Counted from the first letter of the stretch, positions 8,865 to 17,730 are shown. The stretch is 64,000 nucleotides of DNA from an uncultured Marvinbryantia sp. (GCA_934408725.1 CAKRVB010000001.1:176061-240060); one strand, 5' to 3'. Program-made: numbers and translations. Notes: generated by a model from the letters alone, not told the origin.

Positions 8865-9554
8865 TTATTCGGCTGCCGGAGGATATTCATTACAGAGCAG
8901 TCTGTAAGGCGGCTCATCCTCCTCGATCTGCGGAAATCTTCCCGCTGGTGGATTAAAGCGATTATCTGTTGTATCATCATTGCACTGGCTGACTTCTCCG
9001 ATCAGTACGGCGCCAGTCCCTGGCTCCACTTCAAAGTCATGATACATCCTCTGCGTAATCGTCAGGCTTTCCCCAGGTGTCAGTCTGATCTGCGTTCCTG
9101 CCGGAACTACACGGGTCACTCCGTCTGTATGTACCGTCACATCCCCTGTCTTGTCAATGGCCTCATCTGGAAGAGAGTTATACACACGGATCAGGATATT
9201 TCCACCACCTCTGTTGATGATATCTTCCATCTTATACCAGTGAAAATGATTCATCGCATACTGACCTTCATCCAGATACAGAAGCTTCTCTGCATATGGC
9301 TTCTTATATACATCCTGCATCTTCTGATTGCCGTTCCGAATCGTCACCAGTGAAAATCCGGTCTTCTGAAAATCTCCTTGTCCAAAATCTGTGATGTCCC
9401 ATCCCAGCATATTGTCACGTATCTCATCGTACTCGTGTCCCTTTGTCTTCCATTCTTCCGGAGTAAAATGACAAAACGGAGGAAGATAATAATTCAATCT
9501 GTTCACCATATCTTCCATCTTTTTCAATGCGGTATTGATTTCTGATCTTTTCAT
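8865..9554 (-). CDS. D-lyxose/D-mannose family sugar isomerase (cupin)
   Basis: A 229-residue single-cupin isomerase of the D-lyxose ketol-isomerase family, expected to interconvert D-lyxose with D-xylulose and D-mannose with D-fructose. Metal ligands are visible in MNHFHWYKMEDI (two His and a Glu) and in ITQRMYHDFEV (the last His). Length agrees with the family. It lies upstream of glgA with an 85-base gap, in the same direction, so cotranscription is possible but not shown. Confidence 0.85.
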   Translation of the reverse strand: MKRSEINTALKKMEDMVNRLNYYLPPFCHFTPEEWKTKGHEYDEIRDNMLGWDITDFGQGDFQKTGFSLVTIRNGNQKMQDVYKKPYAEKLLYLDEGQYAMNHFHWYKMEDIINRGGGNILIRVYNSLPDEAIDKTGDVTVHTDGVTRVVPAGTQIRLTPGESLTITQRMYHDFEVEPGTGAVLIGEVSQCNDDTTDNRFNPPAGRFPQIEEDEPPYRLLCNEYPPAAE

Positions 9555-9711
9555 AATCCTGCATCCTTTCTGATAGAAAATTTCTAGATCTGTTCTATCA
9601 TACCATTTTTTTCAATATTCTTCCACCTCTGTTTACAAAAAAGTTCCCGAAGATGAAGATCTGATGAATAATTGCTTATGTTTCCTTTAGGATCAGGCGT
9701 TTCTACTGGCT

Positions 9712-9740
9712 TTTCCTGATGGTATATGTTAGACTATAAT
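9712..9740 (+). promoter_or_regulatory. Probable promoter of the phospholipid operon
   Basis: TTTCCT at 9712-9717 and TATAAT at 9735-9740 lie 17 bases apart in the divergent gap 9555-9763. AAGGAG follows at 9753-9758, just before the TTG start. Confidence 0.5.
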
Positions 9741-9763
9741 CATTATCAGAAATAAGGAGTGCA

Positions 9764-10825
9764 TTGCTGTTGAATACGAAAGAGACATCATCTTACCGCA
9801 ATAAAATTATTTGTTTTCTGGCCGCGCTCCTGCTGGCAGTTCTTACCATTACCGCTGTACTGAAGGGTGGTGGCGTATCACCCGGTGAACTGGCTGCAGA
9901 TATTCGGGATCTTTCCATTCCGGGTATCTTACTTTCCATTTTCAGCATGTTCGGCTTTATCTTTTTTGAAGGAGCGGCATTGACCGTAATTGTCCGCAGT
10001 TTGGGATATCCTGCAAAACACAGGCGAGGTTTTGTATATTCAGCAGCAGACATTTATTTTTCTGCTATTACACCCTCTGCATCCGGCGGACAACCGGCCA
10101 GTGCTTTTTTTATGATCCGGGATGGGATACCTGCCACTGCAGTGATGGCAGCCCTTCTTCTGAACCTGATCATGTATACCATGGCGATTATCACCATTGG
10201 ACTGGCCGCTGTCCTGCTGTTCCCGAAGATTTTTCTGCTATTCAGTATCCCATGTAGAATCTTTATCCTCATCGGCATTCTGACTCTGACCGGACTGGCT
10301 GTTTTATTCTATCTTCTTATGCGAAAACAGCTATTACTGAAAAAAATAGCTCTCGGGACGGCCGCTCTGTTGAATCGGTTTCACTTCCACCGTGCAGCAG
10401 AAAAGATCTGCCAGAAGCTGAATCACTCTCTTCAGGAATATAATCAATGCGTGAATCTTCTTTTTGACAAGAAGCAGATGTTGCTGCAGGTCTATCTGCT
10501 GAATCTTTGTCAAAGACTATCGCAGCTGGGAGTCACGCTGCTCGTATTCCTGGCAATGGGCGGCAGCTATTCTGTACTGCCAGAGCTATTTGCCACACAG
10601 GTCTATGTCGTTCTTGGTTCCAACAGCATGCCAGTGCCCGGTGCCATGGGGATTGCCGACTACCTGATGCTGACTGGCTATCAGGCACTTATGAGCAAGG
10701 CAGCTGCTTATCAGCTGGAGATTCTGAGCCGCGGCATTTCCTTCTATGCCTGTATGATTCTAAGTATGATCGTCACCGGCATTGGATATCTATTTCTAAA
10801 AAAACACAAATGGGGGAAAAACTAA
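9764..10825 (+). CDS. UPF0104 / lysylphosphatidylglycerol synthase transmembrane-domain protein
   Basis: A 353-residue polytopic membrane protein, with about eight hydrophobic segments, matching the family that forms the flippase part of MprF. There is no aminoacyl-transferase domain, so it is a stand-alone membrane unit. Recognisable parts are ITPSASGGQPASAFFM and GSNSMPVPGAMGIADYLML, the usual conserved signatures. It starts at TTG (9764) shortly after AAGGAG; a second TTG at 9770 is possible. It heads a run with CDP-alcohol phosphatidyltransferase, phosphatidylserine decarboxylase and PAP2 genes, which suggests a role in moving or sorting a phospholipid. Confidence 0.82.
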   Translation: MLLNTKETSSYRNKIICFLAALLLAVLTITAVLKGGGVSPGELAADIRDLSIPGILLSIFSMFGFIFFEGAALTVIVRSLGYPAKHRRGFVYSAADIYFSAITPSASGGQPASAFFMIRDGIPATAVMAALLLNLIMYTMAIITIGLAAVLLFPKIFLLFSIPCRIFILIGILTLTGLAVLFYLLMRKQLLLKKIALGTAALLNRFHFHRAAEKICQKLNHSLQEYNQCVNLLFDKKQMLLQVYLLNLCQRLSQLGVTLLVFLAMGGSYSVLPELFATQVYVVLGSNSMPVPGAMGIADYLMLTGYQALMSKAAAYQLEILSRGISFYACMILSMIVTGIGYLFLKKHKWGKN

Positions 10826-10830
10826 CTACT

Positions 10831-11535
10831 ATGATTGGATTTTATGACTACACAGTAATTTTGACTTATTTATCACTTCTGTCCGGTATTTCCGGAGTAC
10901 TTGTCTGCCTGAAGGGAATTGGCCATCCGTATCTTGGCATGTTCTTTCTGCTCTTTTCCGGTTTGTGCGATACCTTTGACGGAAAAGTCGCACGAAGCAA
11001 AAAGAATCGGACAGAACAGGAAAAACTTTTCGGCATTCAGATTGACTCTCTATCCGATCTGATCGCTTTTGGCGCACTTCCTGCCTGTATCGGTATTGCT
11101 ATGCTGCGCTGCAGTCTGGAATATACCACACTGCCAAATATTCACTTTATCCGCCTTCAGGAAAAACCGGTATTCGTGCAGGTAGTGCTGACCGTGATCG
11201 CAGCTCTCTATGTACTGGCCGCCATGATCCGTCTGGCTTACTTTAATGTACTGGAGGCGGCTGACCAGAATCGGGATGCCAACGGGGAAAAGATCTATCT
11301 TGGTCTCCCGGTTACCAGTGCGGCACTGGTCTTTCCTGCCGTACTGCTGCTCCATGTATTTGTCAGTGCCGACCTGACACTGCTGTATTTCGGTGTTCTC
11401 ATCGTGATGGGCTTTTTATTTTTATCCAAAATACATATCAAAAAACCACAAAACCGGGAAATTGCCCTGATGATCGCTTTTGGTGTATTGGAATTTGCAA
11501 TCCTGGCTATGATATTAGTATTTATGAAACTTTAG
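10831..11535 (+). CDS. pssA: CDP-diacylglycerol-serine O-phosphatidyltransferase-like enzyme
   Basis: A 234-residue CDP-alcohol phosphatidyltransferase with several membrane helices. The family motif is complete: DTFDGKVARSKKN, then FGIQIDSLSDLI, giving the Asp-Gly-x2-Ala-Arg-x8-Gly-x3-Asp-x3-Asp pattern of metal and CDP-lipid ligands. Position before psd argues for serine as acceptor, giving phosphatidylserine. I chose the ATG at 10831 (MIGFYDYTV, a common family start). An in-frame ATG at 10810 would overlap the previous gene by 16 bases. Confidence 0.88.
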   Translation: MIGFYDYTVILTYLSLLSGISGVLVCLKGIGHPYLGMFFLLFSGLCDTFDGKVARSKKNRTEQEKLFGIQIDSLSDLIAFGALPACIGIAMLRCSLEYTTLPNIHFIRLQEKPVFVQVVLTVIAALYVLAAMIRLAYFNVLEAADQNRDANGEKIYLGLPVTSAALVFPAVLLLHVFVSADLTLLYFGVLIVMGFLFLSKIHIKKPQNREIALMIAFGVLEFAILAMILVFMKL

Positions 11536-11548
11536 GAGGCAATCACCT

Positions 11549-12382
11549 ATGACTTCTCTGGAATTTCTTTATCATACCGTTCCGGGCAGAGTTCTTCTAA
11601 AATGTCTGACTCATCCCTGTGTATCACAGGCATGTGGTCATTTTCTGGACAGTTCCCTGTCTGGTTTTCTGATTACACCATTTGCAAAGAGGAATCAGAT
11701 CATTCTGTCTGACTATCAGCTGGATGAGATCCATAGCTTTAATGATTTTTTTTCCAGAAAGATCAGGCCTGGTCTGAGACCCGTAGATATGGATCCTCAT
11801 TCTCTGACCGCACCTTGTGACGGTCTGCTCTCTGTATGGAAGATCCAAAAAGACACCGTTCTTCCCGTCAAACAGAGCAGTTATACTCTACCGGAACTGT
11901 TGCGGGATCACCGGCTGGCGGCTCGCTATGAAGACGGTTATTGCTTCGTGTTCCGTCTCTGTGTGGATCACTATCACCGCTATAGCTATGTGGATTCCGG
12001 TAAAAAAAGCGGGAACCGTCACATTCCCGGAGTCCTTCATACTGTACGTCCCATTGCGCTTCGTGCACTTCCCGTTTTCACGGAAAACAGTCGGGAATAC
12101 ACTCTGATTCGAACACCACGCCTGGGTACTCTGCTGCAAATGGAAGTAGGTGCCATGTTGGTAGGCAGAATCGTAAATCACCATGATGCCTGCACAGTTA
12201 CCCGCGGTGATGAAAAAGGGTTTTTCCAATATGGCGGTTCTACTGTCATTGTGCTCGTGGAAAAAGACCGTATTACTGTGCGGGAAGATCTTCTCGCACA
12301 TTCCACAAACGGCACAGAGACGCCAGTAAAACTTGGAGAGGTACTTGCTTATGAAAAAATGGATACAGAAGCTTCTGCCTGA
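11549..12382 (+). CDS. psd: Phosphatidylserine decarboxylase proenzyme
   Basis: A 277-residue pyruvoyl-dependent decarboxylase that makes phosphatidylethanolamine from phosphatidylserine. The charge-relay residues are seen in APCDGLLSV (Asp), DHYHRYSYVDSG (His) and near VNHHDACTV (His). The self-cleavage site, usually LGST, reads GGST in FQYGGSTVIVLVE; cleavage between Gly and Ser would leave a short alpha chain of about 40 residues. ATG at 11549 follows TAGGAGG. The 3' end overlaps the PAP2 gene by 32 bases. Confidence 0.93.
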   Translation: MTSLEFLYHTVPGRVLLKCLTHPCVSQACGHFLDSSLSGFLITPFAKRNQIILSDYQLDEIHSFNDFFSRKIRPGLRPVDMDPHSLTAPCDGLLSVWKIQKDTVLPVKQSSYTLPELLRDHRLAARYEDGYCFVFRLCVDHYHRYSYVDSGKKSGNRHIPGVLHTVRPIALRALPVFTENSREYTLIRTPRLGTLLQMEVGAMLVGRIVNHHDACTVTRGDEKGFFQYGGSTVIVLVEKDRITVREDLLAHSTNGTETPVKLGEVLAYEKMDTEASA

Positions 12383-12980
12383 TTACGCCATCCGGCCTCT
12401 GATTCTGGCACTGGCTGCTAATTTTATTATTTACTTTGGGGTATCACAGCTGCGTGACCATTTAACATTTCATTCTCTGGCCCTGCCTGTGGATGACCGG
12501 ATTCCATTCCTTGCGCCATTTATTATTTTCTATATCCTGGCCTATGTACAATGGATCGTCAATTATCTGCTGATTGCCCGGGAAGGGAAAACGTTCTGTT
12601 ACCGCTTTATTTATGGTGATGTGATCTCCAAGCTGTTCTGTCTGGTCTTTTTCCTGTTTTTTCCAACTACGCTGGTTCGCCCGGAAGTCACCGGACACAG
12701 CGTCTGCGATCAGCTGGTCCGTCTGGTCTATCAGATGGATGCACCGGTAAATCTTTTTCCTTCCATTCATTGTCTGGAAAGCTGGTGCTGCATTCACGCA
12801 GCCTTACGCATGAAAAAAACACCACGTTGGTACCTTCCGGCCACCATCGTGATGTCTCTGTGTGTATTTGCTTCCACCCTGCTGGTGAAGCAACATGTAT
12901 TCGTTGATATCTTTGGCGGTATTCTGGTATTCGAAGCAGGATATTATCTTGCCAGAAAGATAAAGTTCCGCGGACTGTGA
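12351..12980 (+). CDS. PAP2 superfamily membrane phosphatase
   Basis: A 209-residue protein with about six membrane helices. The motifs suit the inositol-phosphorylceramide-synthase-like branch of PAP2: FPTTLVRP, then FPSIHCLES with the first His, then KQHVFVDIFGGI with the second His and Asp. It probably removes or transfers a phosphate on a lipid. The start is taken at ATG 12351, after GGAGAGG; earlier in-frame TTG codons lie in psd. The overlap with psd implies coupled translation and a shared pathway. Confidence 0.82.
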   Translation: MKKWIQKLLPDYAIRPLILALAANFIIYFGVSQLRDHLTFHSLALPVDDRIPFLAPFIIFYILAYVQWIVNYLLIAREGKTFCYRFIYGDVISKLFCLVFFLFFPTTLVRPEVTGHSVCDQLVRLVYQMDAPVNLFPSIHCLESWCCIHAALRMKKTPRWYLPATIVMSLCVFASTLLVKQHVFVDIFGGILVFEAGYYLARKIKFRGL

Positions 12981-13000
12981 CAGCAGTTTTGCGGAACTTT
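12962..13000. terminator. Bidirectional terminator between PAP2 and MATE genes
   Basis: Arms AAAGTTCCGC (12962-12971) and GCGGAACTTT (12991-13000), followed by T residues on the plus strand. The left arm lies inside the end of the PAP2 reading frame. Confidence 0.7.
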
Positions 13001-13003
13001 TTA

Positions 13004-14347
13004 TCATTCAGCTCTCCACTTCGTTCGGAATAACACAATGGAAAACGTAATCGTAGTACAGATCCAGGTAAGTGGATAAGCCCAACAGATCACCCGGAAA
13101 TCAGGGATGACACGAAGTGCAATCGTCACATAAAGAATACGTCCTACACACCAGAACCCAAACATGCCCAGCATCGGTATCACAGACATTCCCAGGCCAC
13201 GGAGAATGCCGGTGGCTTCGTGGGAAAAAGTCAGAAACAGATAGAAAATCGTGACTGTCCGCATAAATACTACGCCATATTCTACCGATTGCGGCTCCGA
13301 AGTAAAAATTCGAATCAACTGCGGTGCCAGCAGATACATGCCAATCCCCATGACTGCCGCCATCCCCATACTGACCACAGTTCCGAGAAATGCCCCTTTT
13401 TTTGCACGCCCCACTTCACCGGCTCCCAGATTCTGACTCACAAAAGTAGAAAGCGCATTGGAGATGCTGATGATTGGAATAAAAACAAAGCCTTCGATCT
13501 TGGAATGTGCTCCCATTCCCGACATGGCAAATTCCCCAAAGGCGTTGATGTTGGCCTGCACTACGATATTTCCAATACTCAGAGCCGAATTCTGAATACC
13601 GGCCGGCAATCCCTGATACAGCACCCGCTTCATCATTGGTCCATCATATCTTAGCTTACTCAGATGAATCCTCATATAACCTCCGGTTCGCTGCATACGT
13701 ATCAGGCACAGGATTGCCGAGAGTCCCTGAGATACCACCGTAGCCAGTGCCGCTCCGGCAACACCCATATGCATACCGGCTACCAGCACCAGATCCAAAA
13801 TTACATTCACCACAGAAGAAATGCACAGATAATACAGTGGATGTACACTGTCCCCCACAGCTCTCATAATGGCCATAAAGATATTATATAAAATAATCAT
13901 AGAGATCCCGGCAAAATAAATGCGAAAATACGTGATGGAATAAGGAAGAACATTTTCCGGAGTCTGCATCCATACCAGAATTGTTGGTGTAAAGAGCACC
14001 GTAAGAATCGTAACCAAAATACTGGCAGCCACCCCAAAAAGTACATTTGTATGTATGGCTTTCGACACATTCTGATGATCCTCCGCTCCAAAATACCTGG
14101 AAATCACCACACCGCCTCCGATAGATACTCCATTAAAAAATCCAACCACCAGAAATGTCAGGCTGCCCCCTGCGCTGACTGCCGCAAAGGAGGCATTATC
14201 CGCATAATTTCCAATCACCCAGGCATCTGCTACATTATAGAGCTGCTGTAAAAGCTGTCCCAGCATTAATGGCAGCGTAAACGCCCACAGTCCCTTCGCT
14301 ACGGAGCCTTCTGTTAAATTCACTGCTTTTTCCTTTGTTTTGTCCAT
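13004..14347 (-). CDS. MATE family efflux transporter
   Basis: A 447-residue multidrug and toxin extrusion protein with about twelve hydrophobic segments in two repeated halves. Recognisable segments are LPLMLGQLLQQLYNVADAWVIGNY near the N-terminus, FNGVSIGGGVVISRYFGA, and the mirrored IGNIVVQANINAFG and FVSQNLGAGEVGRAKKG in the second half. It presumably exchanges a cation for an exported compound; the substrate is unknown. It is convergent with the phospholipid operon and shares that terminator. Confidence 0.92.
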   Translation of the reverse strand: MDKTKEKAVNLTEGSVAKGLWAFTLPLMLGQLLQQLYNVADAWVIGNYADNASFAAVSAGGSLTFLVVGFFNGVSIGGGVVISRYFGAEDHQNVSKAIHTNVLFGVAASILVTILTVLFTPTILVWMQTPENVLPYSITYFRIYFAGISMIILYNIFMAIMRAVGDSVHPLYYLCISSVVNVILDLVLVAGMHMGVAGAALATVVSQGLSAILCLIRMQRTGGYMRIHLSKLRYDGPMMKRVLYQGLPAGIQNSALSIGNIVVQANINAFGEFAMSGMGAHSKIEGFVFIPIISISNALSTFVSQNLGAGEVGRAKKGAFLGTVVSMGMAAVMGIGMYLLAPQLIRIFTSEPQSVEYGVVFMRTVTIFYLFLTFSHEATGILRGLGMSVIPMLGMFGFWCVGRILYVTIALRVIPDFRVICWAYPLTWICTTITFSIVLFRTKWRAE

Positions 14348-14365
14348 TCCTTCCCTCCATCATAC

Positions 14366-14428
14366 CTAAAAGGTATCATATAACATTCAATTTAAATATT
14401 TCACAAAAAATCTATTTTATGCTATATT
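14366..14428 (+). promoter_or_regulatory. Palindromic operator plus promoter of a short transcript
   Basis: The palindrome ATACCTAAAAGGTAT is followed by TTCACA (14400-14405), a 17-base spacer and TATATT (14423-14428), then ATAGACAGAT. The same order (AAGGTAT palindrome, AAATATTTCACA, 17 bases, TATATT, TAGACAGAT) occurs at 35285-35367. No convincing reading frame follows here; a transcript would end at one of the hairpins at 14484-14505 or 14520-14563. Confidence 0.55.
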
Positions 14429-14483
14429 CATAGACAGATGAGGTATTGCATTCCTCTCATACATAATAGAAAATACACTCTCC

Positions 14484-14570
14484 AGGGCCATCGGAAGATG
14501 GCTCTACTTATTTGCATAAAACAGCATGACCATCCACAGTTTCCTGTGCATGACCATGCTGTTCTTTTTC
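14484..14570. terminator. Two hairpins ending the short transcript and the 14598 gene
   Basis: The first stem pairs AGGGCCATC with GATGGCTCT and is preceded by ATACACTCTCC, a block also found before the hairpins at 35550 and 37897. The second pairs AACAGCATG (14520-14528) with CATGCTGTT (14555-14563) and is followed by CTTTTTC on the plus strand, with T residues on the minus side too. The 250-base gap 14348-14597 holds only these elements and the promoter upstream of them. Confidence 0.6.
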
Positions 14571-14597
14571 AACTCTCTCCAGGTATCCTGCATTACT

Positions 14598-15086
14598 CTA
14601 ATAAAACATCTGACGATGCTTATACTGTGTCAGTTTTATGATTCCAATCAATGGAATCCAGCCTGACAGATACCCCAGCGCCTTCACCTCATCTGGACTG
14701 CGATTCTCGAACTTACTATACACTGTCGTGAAGCTGCTTCCCAGACAGAGAATCGTCAGCAATGTCTCCAAGATCCCTCCGATACTGCTGATTCTGGAAA
14801 CTACCAGCGTCAGTATTGGCCAAAAGCGGAACAAATCTGTAGAAATGTCCTGTCCAATCAGATACAGTCTCGTCATGCCAGTGGCATCGCCCGTCACTTC
14901 TGCCAGCGCATAATAACGTAAAATCGGAATCCAGGCCATCCATGCATTGCTGTAATTACACATACGAAACAGCCAGTAAAGTTCCATTGACTGCCAGATA
15001 TACCAGGCAAGTGCAAATACCCCACAAACCAATCCCACCATCAAAGAGGTGATCCCGGCCATCATTGTGACCAGTAATGTAATCAT
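14598..15086 (-). CDS. Small multi-pass membrane protein of unknown function
   Basis: A 162-residue protein with four or so hydrophobic segments; aromatic residues and a SNAWMAWIPILRYYALAEV stretch suggest the DUF5684-like family often seen in Lachnospiraceae, though I cannot confirm this. The C-terminus is polar (YSKFENRSPDE) before a last short hydrophobic loop. It stands alone between the MATE and uxuA units, with its own terminator. No function is proposed. Confidence 0.65.
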   Translation of the reverse strand: MITLLVTMMAGITSLMVGLVCGVFALAWYIWQSMELYWLFRMCNYSNAWMAWIPILRYYALAEVTGDATGMTRLYLIGQDISTDLFRFWPILTLVVSRISSIGGILETLLTILCLGSSFTTVYSKFENRSPDEVKALGYLSGWIPLIGIIKLTQYKHRQMFY

Positions 15087-15179
15087 TCGCTCACTTCCTT
15101 ATCTCGTTCTTCTCACTCATATCCGAGTCCATTCCTATTCTAACATAATTTGACGTAAAATCACAGTCCTGAAATTCAG

Positions 15180-16256
15180 CTATAGCTGCCCGTCAATGCG
15201 ATCCAGCATATCCCAGCATCCCAGTAAATACATGACTCCCAGTGCCCGGTCATATAATCCATATCCCGGACGGCACTGTTTTTCTTCTCCCCACAGATGG
15301 CGCCCATGATCCGGGCGGATGTATCCTTTGTATCCACAGTCATGATATGCTCTCATGATTTCCAGAATCTGTGTATCTCCGTCGCAGTCTCTGTGGGATA
15401 CTTCTGAAAAATCTCCATTGTCATAATGTTTCACATTTCGGATATGCGCAAATGCAATCCGGCCGCAATAGGTGCGAATGATATCTGGAACATCGTTGTT
15501 CGGATTGGCTCCCAATGAACCAGAGCAGAGGCAAAGGCAATTATATTCATCGTCCACCATAGACAAGAAACGTCCAATGGATTCTTTATCTACCAGGAGA
15601 CGCGGAATGCCAAAAATGTCCCATGGCGGATCATCCTGGTGAATTGCCAGCTTGATACCCGTCTCATGACACACTGGCATCAGCTGCTCCAGGAAATACT
15701 TCAGATTCTCCCAAAGCTTTTCTTTCGTTACCGGACGATACAGAGCAAACAATTCATCCAGCTTCGCCATACGCTCCGGCTCCCATCCTGGAAACGTCAT
15801 TCCGTGAAGATTTTCCAGAATATACTGTGCCATCTCCTTATAATCATCCTGAATTTTGTCTTTTTCATAATATAGGGCATTAGATCCATCCGGCAAAGGA
15901 TGAAACAGATCTGTTCTGGTCCAGTCGAAGATCGGCATAAAATTATAGGTCACTACCTTTACGCCAAATTTTGCCAGATTTCTCAGCGTGGTCTTATAAT
16001 TTTCAATGTACTTATCTCTGGTCGGGAGTCCCACCTTGATGTCGTCGTGTACATTCACACTCTCCACTACATCCATATGAAAGCCGTGTCCTTCGATCTG
16101 CTTCCTTACCTCTTCGATCTCCTCCACTTCCCAGACCTCACCTGGCTGCTTGTCGTGAAGTGCCCACACCAGTCCCGTCACTCCCGGGATCTGTCGAATC
16201 ATATCCTGAGTGATGTTGTCATTTCCTTCTCCATACCAGCGAAATGTCATCTGCAT
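15180..16256 (-). CDS. uxuA: Mannonate dehydratase
   Basis: A 358-residue enzyme converting D-mannonate to 2-keto-3-deoxygluconate in glucuronate breakdown. The family start MQMTFRWYGEGNDNITQD is present. TIM-barrel metal sites appear in LAIHQDDPPWDIFG, CLCSGSLGANPNND (conserved Cys), IAFAHIRNVKHYDNGDFSEVSH and IRPDHGRHLWGE. Length is normal. It lies directly downstream of the LacI gene in the same direction (41-base gap), while a sugar-acid dehydrogenase gene is divergent, so the three form a uronate or aldonate locus. Confidence 0.95.
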   Translation of the reverse strand: MQMTFRWYGEGNDNITQDMIRQIPGVTGLVWALHDKQPGEVWEVEEIEEVRKQIEGHGFHMDVVESVNVHDDIKVGLPTRDKYIENYKTTLRNLAKFGVKVVTYNFMPIFDWTRTDLFHPLPDGSNALYYEKDKIQDDYKEMAQYILENLHGMTFPGWEPERMAKLDELFALYRPVTKEKLWENLKYFLEQLMPVCHETGIKLAIHQDDPPWDIFGIPRLLVDKESIGRFLSMVDDEYNCLCLCSGSLGANPNNDVPDIIRTYCGRIAFAHIRNVKHYDNGDFSEVSHRDCDGDTQILEIMRAYHDCGYKGYIRPDHGRHLWGEEKQCRPGYGLYDRALGVMYLLGCWDMLDRIDGQL

Positions 16257-16297
16257 AAAAAGTTTCCTCCTGTTTATATTCCAATATGTTTTTCTAT

Positions 16298-17299
16298 CTA
16301 TTGTAACTGCGCAACACTTTTCCCCGGCACCAGTTCCGGCCGGATTACCCCGGAAGAATAACTGTCTGTCTTTTCAATCAAACCGATCACCAGTTGTACA
16401 CATAACATGGCCACCAACTCTGGTTTATTATCAATGGTGGTCAGTTCCGGCTGGCAGATCCTGGCATATTCGGAATGATTATACCCGGTCACTGAAATCT
16501 GTTCCGGTACCTTGATGCCCCGGCTCGTCAACTCCTTTACTGCTCCAACCGCAATCTCATCATTGCCACATACGATAGCTGTCACTTGTCGGTTTTCTTC
16601 TATCAGCTTCCGAACGCCGATCCGTCCGCCTTCCACAGAGTGTGTCACCTTGATCACTTGTTTCTGCCCACATTCCAGACCATGCTTCTTCATGCTCTGA
16701 ATGAATCCTGTTTTCTTCTCTCTGGCACTTCCGGTATCCAGATCCATAAAATAGCAGATTTCTCTGTGTCCATTTTCCACCAGATAATCCACGGATAGCC
16801 CGATGCCATATTGATCATCTACCAATACCGAATACGAACGCTCCAGATCCAGTTTTCCATTGGCCAGCACCACCGGAAACGTCTTCAGCATATCCCGGAT
16901 TCTGTCATCTTTTCCAATTTCATTAAATACCGAACCAACCAGTATGATTCCATCCACATCTTTTTCCATCAGGGACTGCAAATAACGTTCCGTCTCCTTC
17001 AATTCTCCTCCGGTATTACAAATGATCGCTTCATACCCCCGATGGCTCAGCTCTCGTTCAATCGTATATGCCGTTCTTGCATAATGCGGTTCCCGAATAT
17101 CTATTGTTAACACTGCAACCGTTCTGGAAGACTTGGTCACCAGATTCCTGGCTGTGGCATTGGGCTTGTAATTGTGTGCTTTTAACACCTTTTCCACTCG
17201 TTCTCTTGTTACTGCATTCACCTGCTCCCGGTGATTGATCACACGAGATACCGTGGTGATCGAGACACCGGCCTCTCTGGCAATATCGTAAATATTCAT
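16298..17299 (-). CDS. LacI family transcriptional repressor of the uronate locus
   Basis: A 333-residue LacI/GalR regulator. The N-terminal helix-turn-helix is MNIYDIAREAGVSITTVSRV, with the hinge KPNATARNLVTKSS, followed by a periplasmic-binding-like sugar domain to the C-terminus (VCGNDEIAVGAV, ISVTGYNHSEYA). It is followed by uxuA and faces a divergent dehydrogenase gene. Two 14-base palindromes of the LacI/CcpA half-site type lie at 17646 and 17767, so it is a good candidate for their binder, although CcpA could also bind. Confidence 0.92.
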   Translation of the reverse strand: MNIYDIAREAGVSITTVSRVINHREQVNAVTRERVEKVLKAHNYKPNATARNLVTKSSRTVAVLTIDIREPHYARTAYTIERELSHRGYEAIICNTGGELKETERYLQSLMEKDVDGIILVGSVFNEIGKDDRIRDMLKTFPVVLANGKLDLERSYSVLVDDQYGIGLSVDYLVENGHREICYFMDLDTGSAREKKTGFIQSMKKHGLECGQKQVIKVTHSVEGGRIGVRKLIEENRQVTAIVCGNDEIAVGAVKELTSRGIKVPEQISVTGYNHSEYARICQPELTTIDNKPELVAMLCVQLVIGLIEKTDSYSSGVIRPELVPGKSVAQLQ

Positions 17300-17377
17300 A
17301 TTCTCTTTTTCTCCCGATCTTATACCTTGTTTTCTATCATTTCCGTTCTGGTAGCCGCGGATTTATCATTCTTCCAA

Positions 17378-17564
17378 TTTTCCGGGGTATAAATCTTCTT
17401 TTCCTACCGCTCCAAGCCCTGATTTTGATATTCTTCTCTTTTTCCGGGGTCAGAGCCTCTTTCGTTTCGCTGCTCCAGGCCCTGATTTGACTTCTCTTTC
17501 TTTTTTCCGGGGTCAGATCCGCTCTCGTTTCGCTGCTCCGGGCCCTGATCCTGACACTATTCCC
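17378..17564. repeat. Three imperfect tandem repeats of about 62 bases
   Basis: Three successive units begin TTTTCCGGGGT and contain CGCTGCTCC-GGCCCTGAT (starting near 17378, 17439 and 17501). The second and third copies are closest, sharing TTTTTCCGGGGTCAGA and TCGTTTCGCTGCTCC; the first is more diverged. Within a unit TCAGAGCC can pair with GGCCCTGA, giving a hairpin each. They fill most of the 500-base gap upstream of the LacI gene. No coding potential is seen. Confidence 0.75.
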
Positions 17565-17645
17565 CTTTTTCAGGGAATGTCCTTTTTGTCTGGCATTATT
17601 TCTTGCAGTGTATCACATCACATTTCATTTTTCAAGAAAATTTAT

Positions 17646-17659
17646 AGAAAACGCTTTCA
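17646..17659. promoter_or_regulatory. Upstream LacI/CcpA-type operator
   Basis: AGAAAACGCTTTCA, whose reverse complement differs by one base from the site at 17767-17780. It lies 121 bases upstream of that site, a spacing that could allow DNA looping by a tetrameric LacI-type protein. Confidence 0.65.
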
Positions 17660-17730
17660 TAATATTTTCTGAGATTCTACTTATATTTTTGTTGAATTTC
17701 ATAGTATTTTTCTTTCTTATCAAAAAAGAT

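Noticed and set aside
14438..14641. 67-codon plus-strand frame after the 14.4 kb promoter
   Set aside because: No ribosome binding site precedes the ATG and the frame runs through both terminator hairpins, so it is not a likely gene.
17378..17564. CRISPR or mobile element in the tandem repeats
   Set aside because: The whole 62-base unit repeats without unique spacers, and there is no transposase or target duplication.
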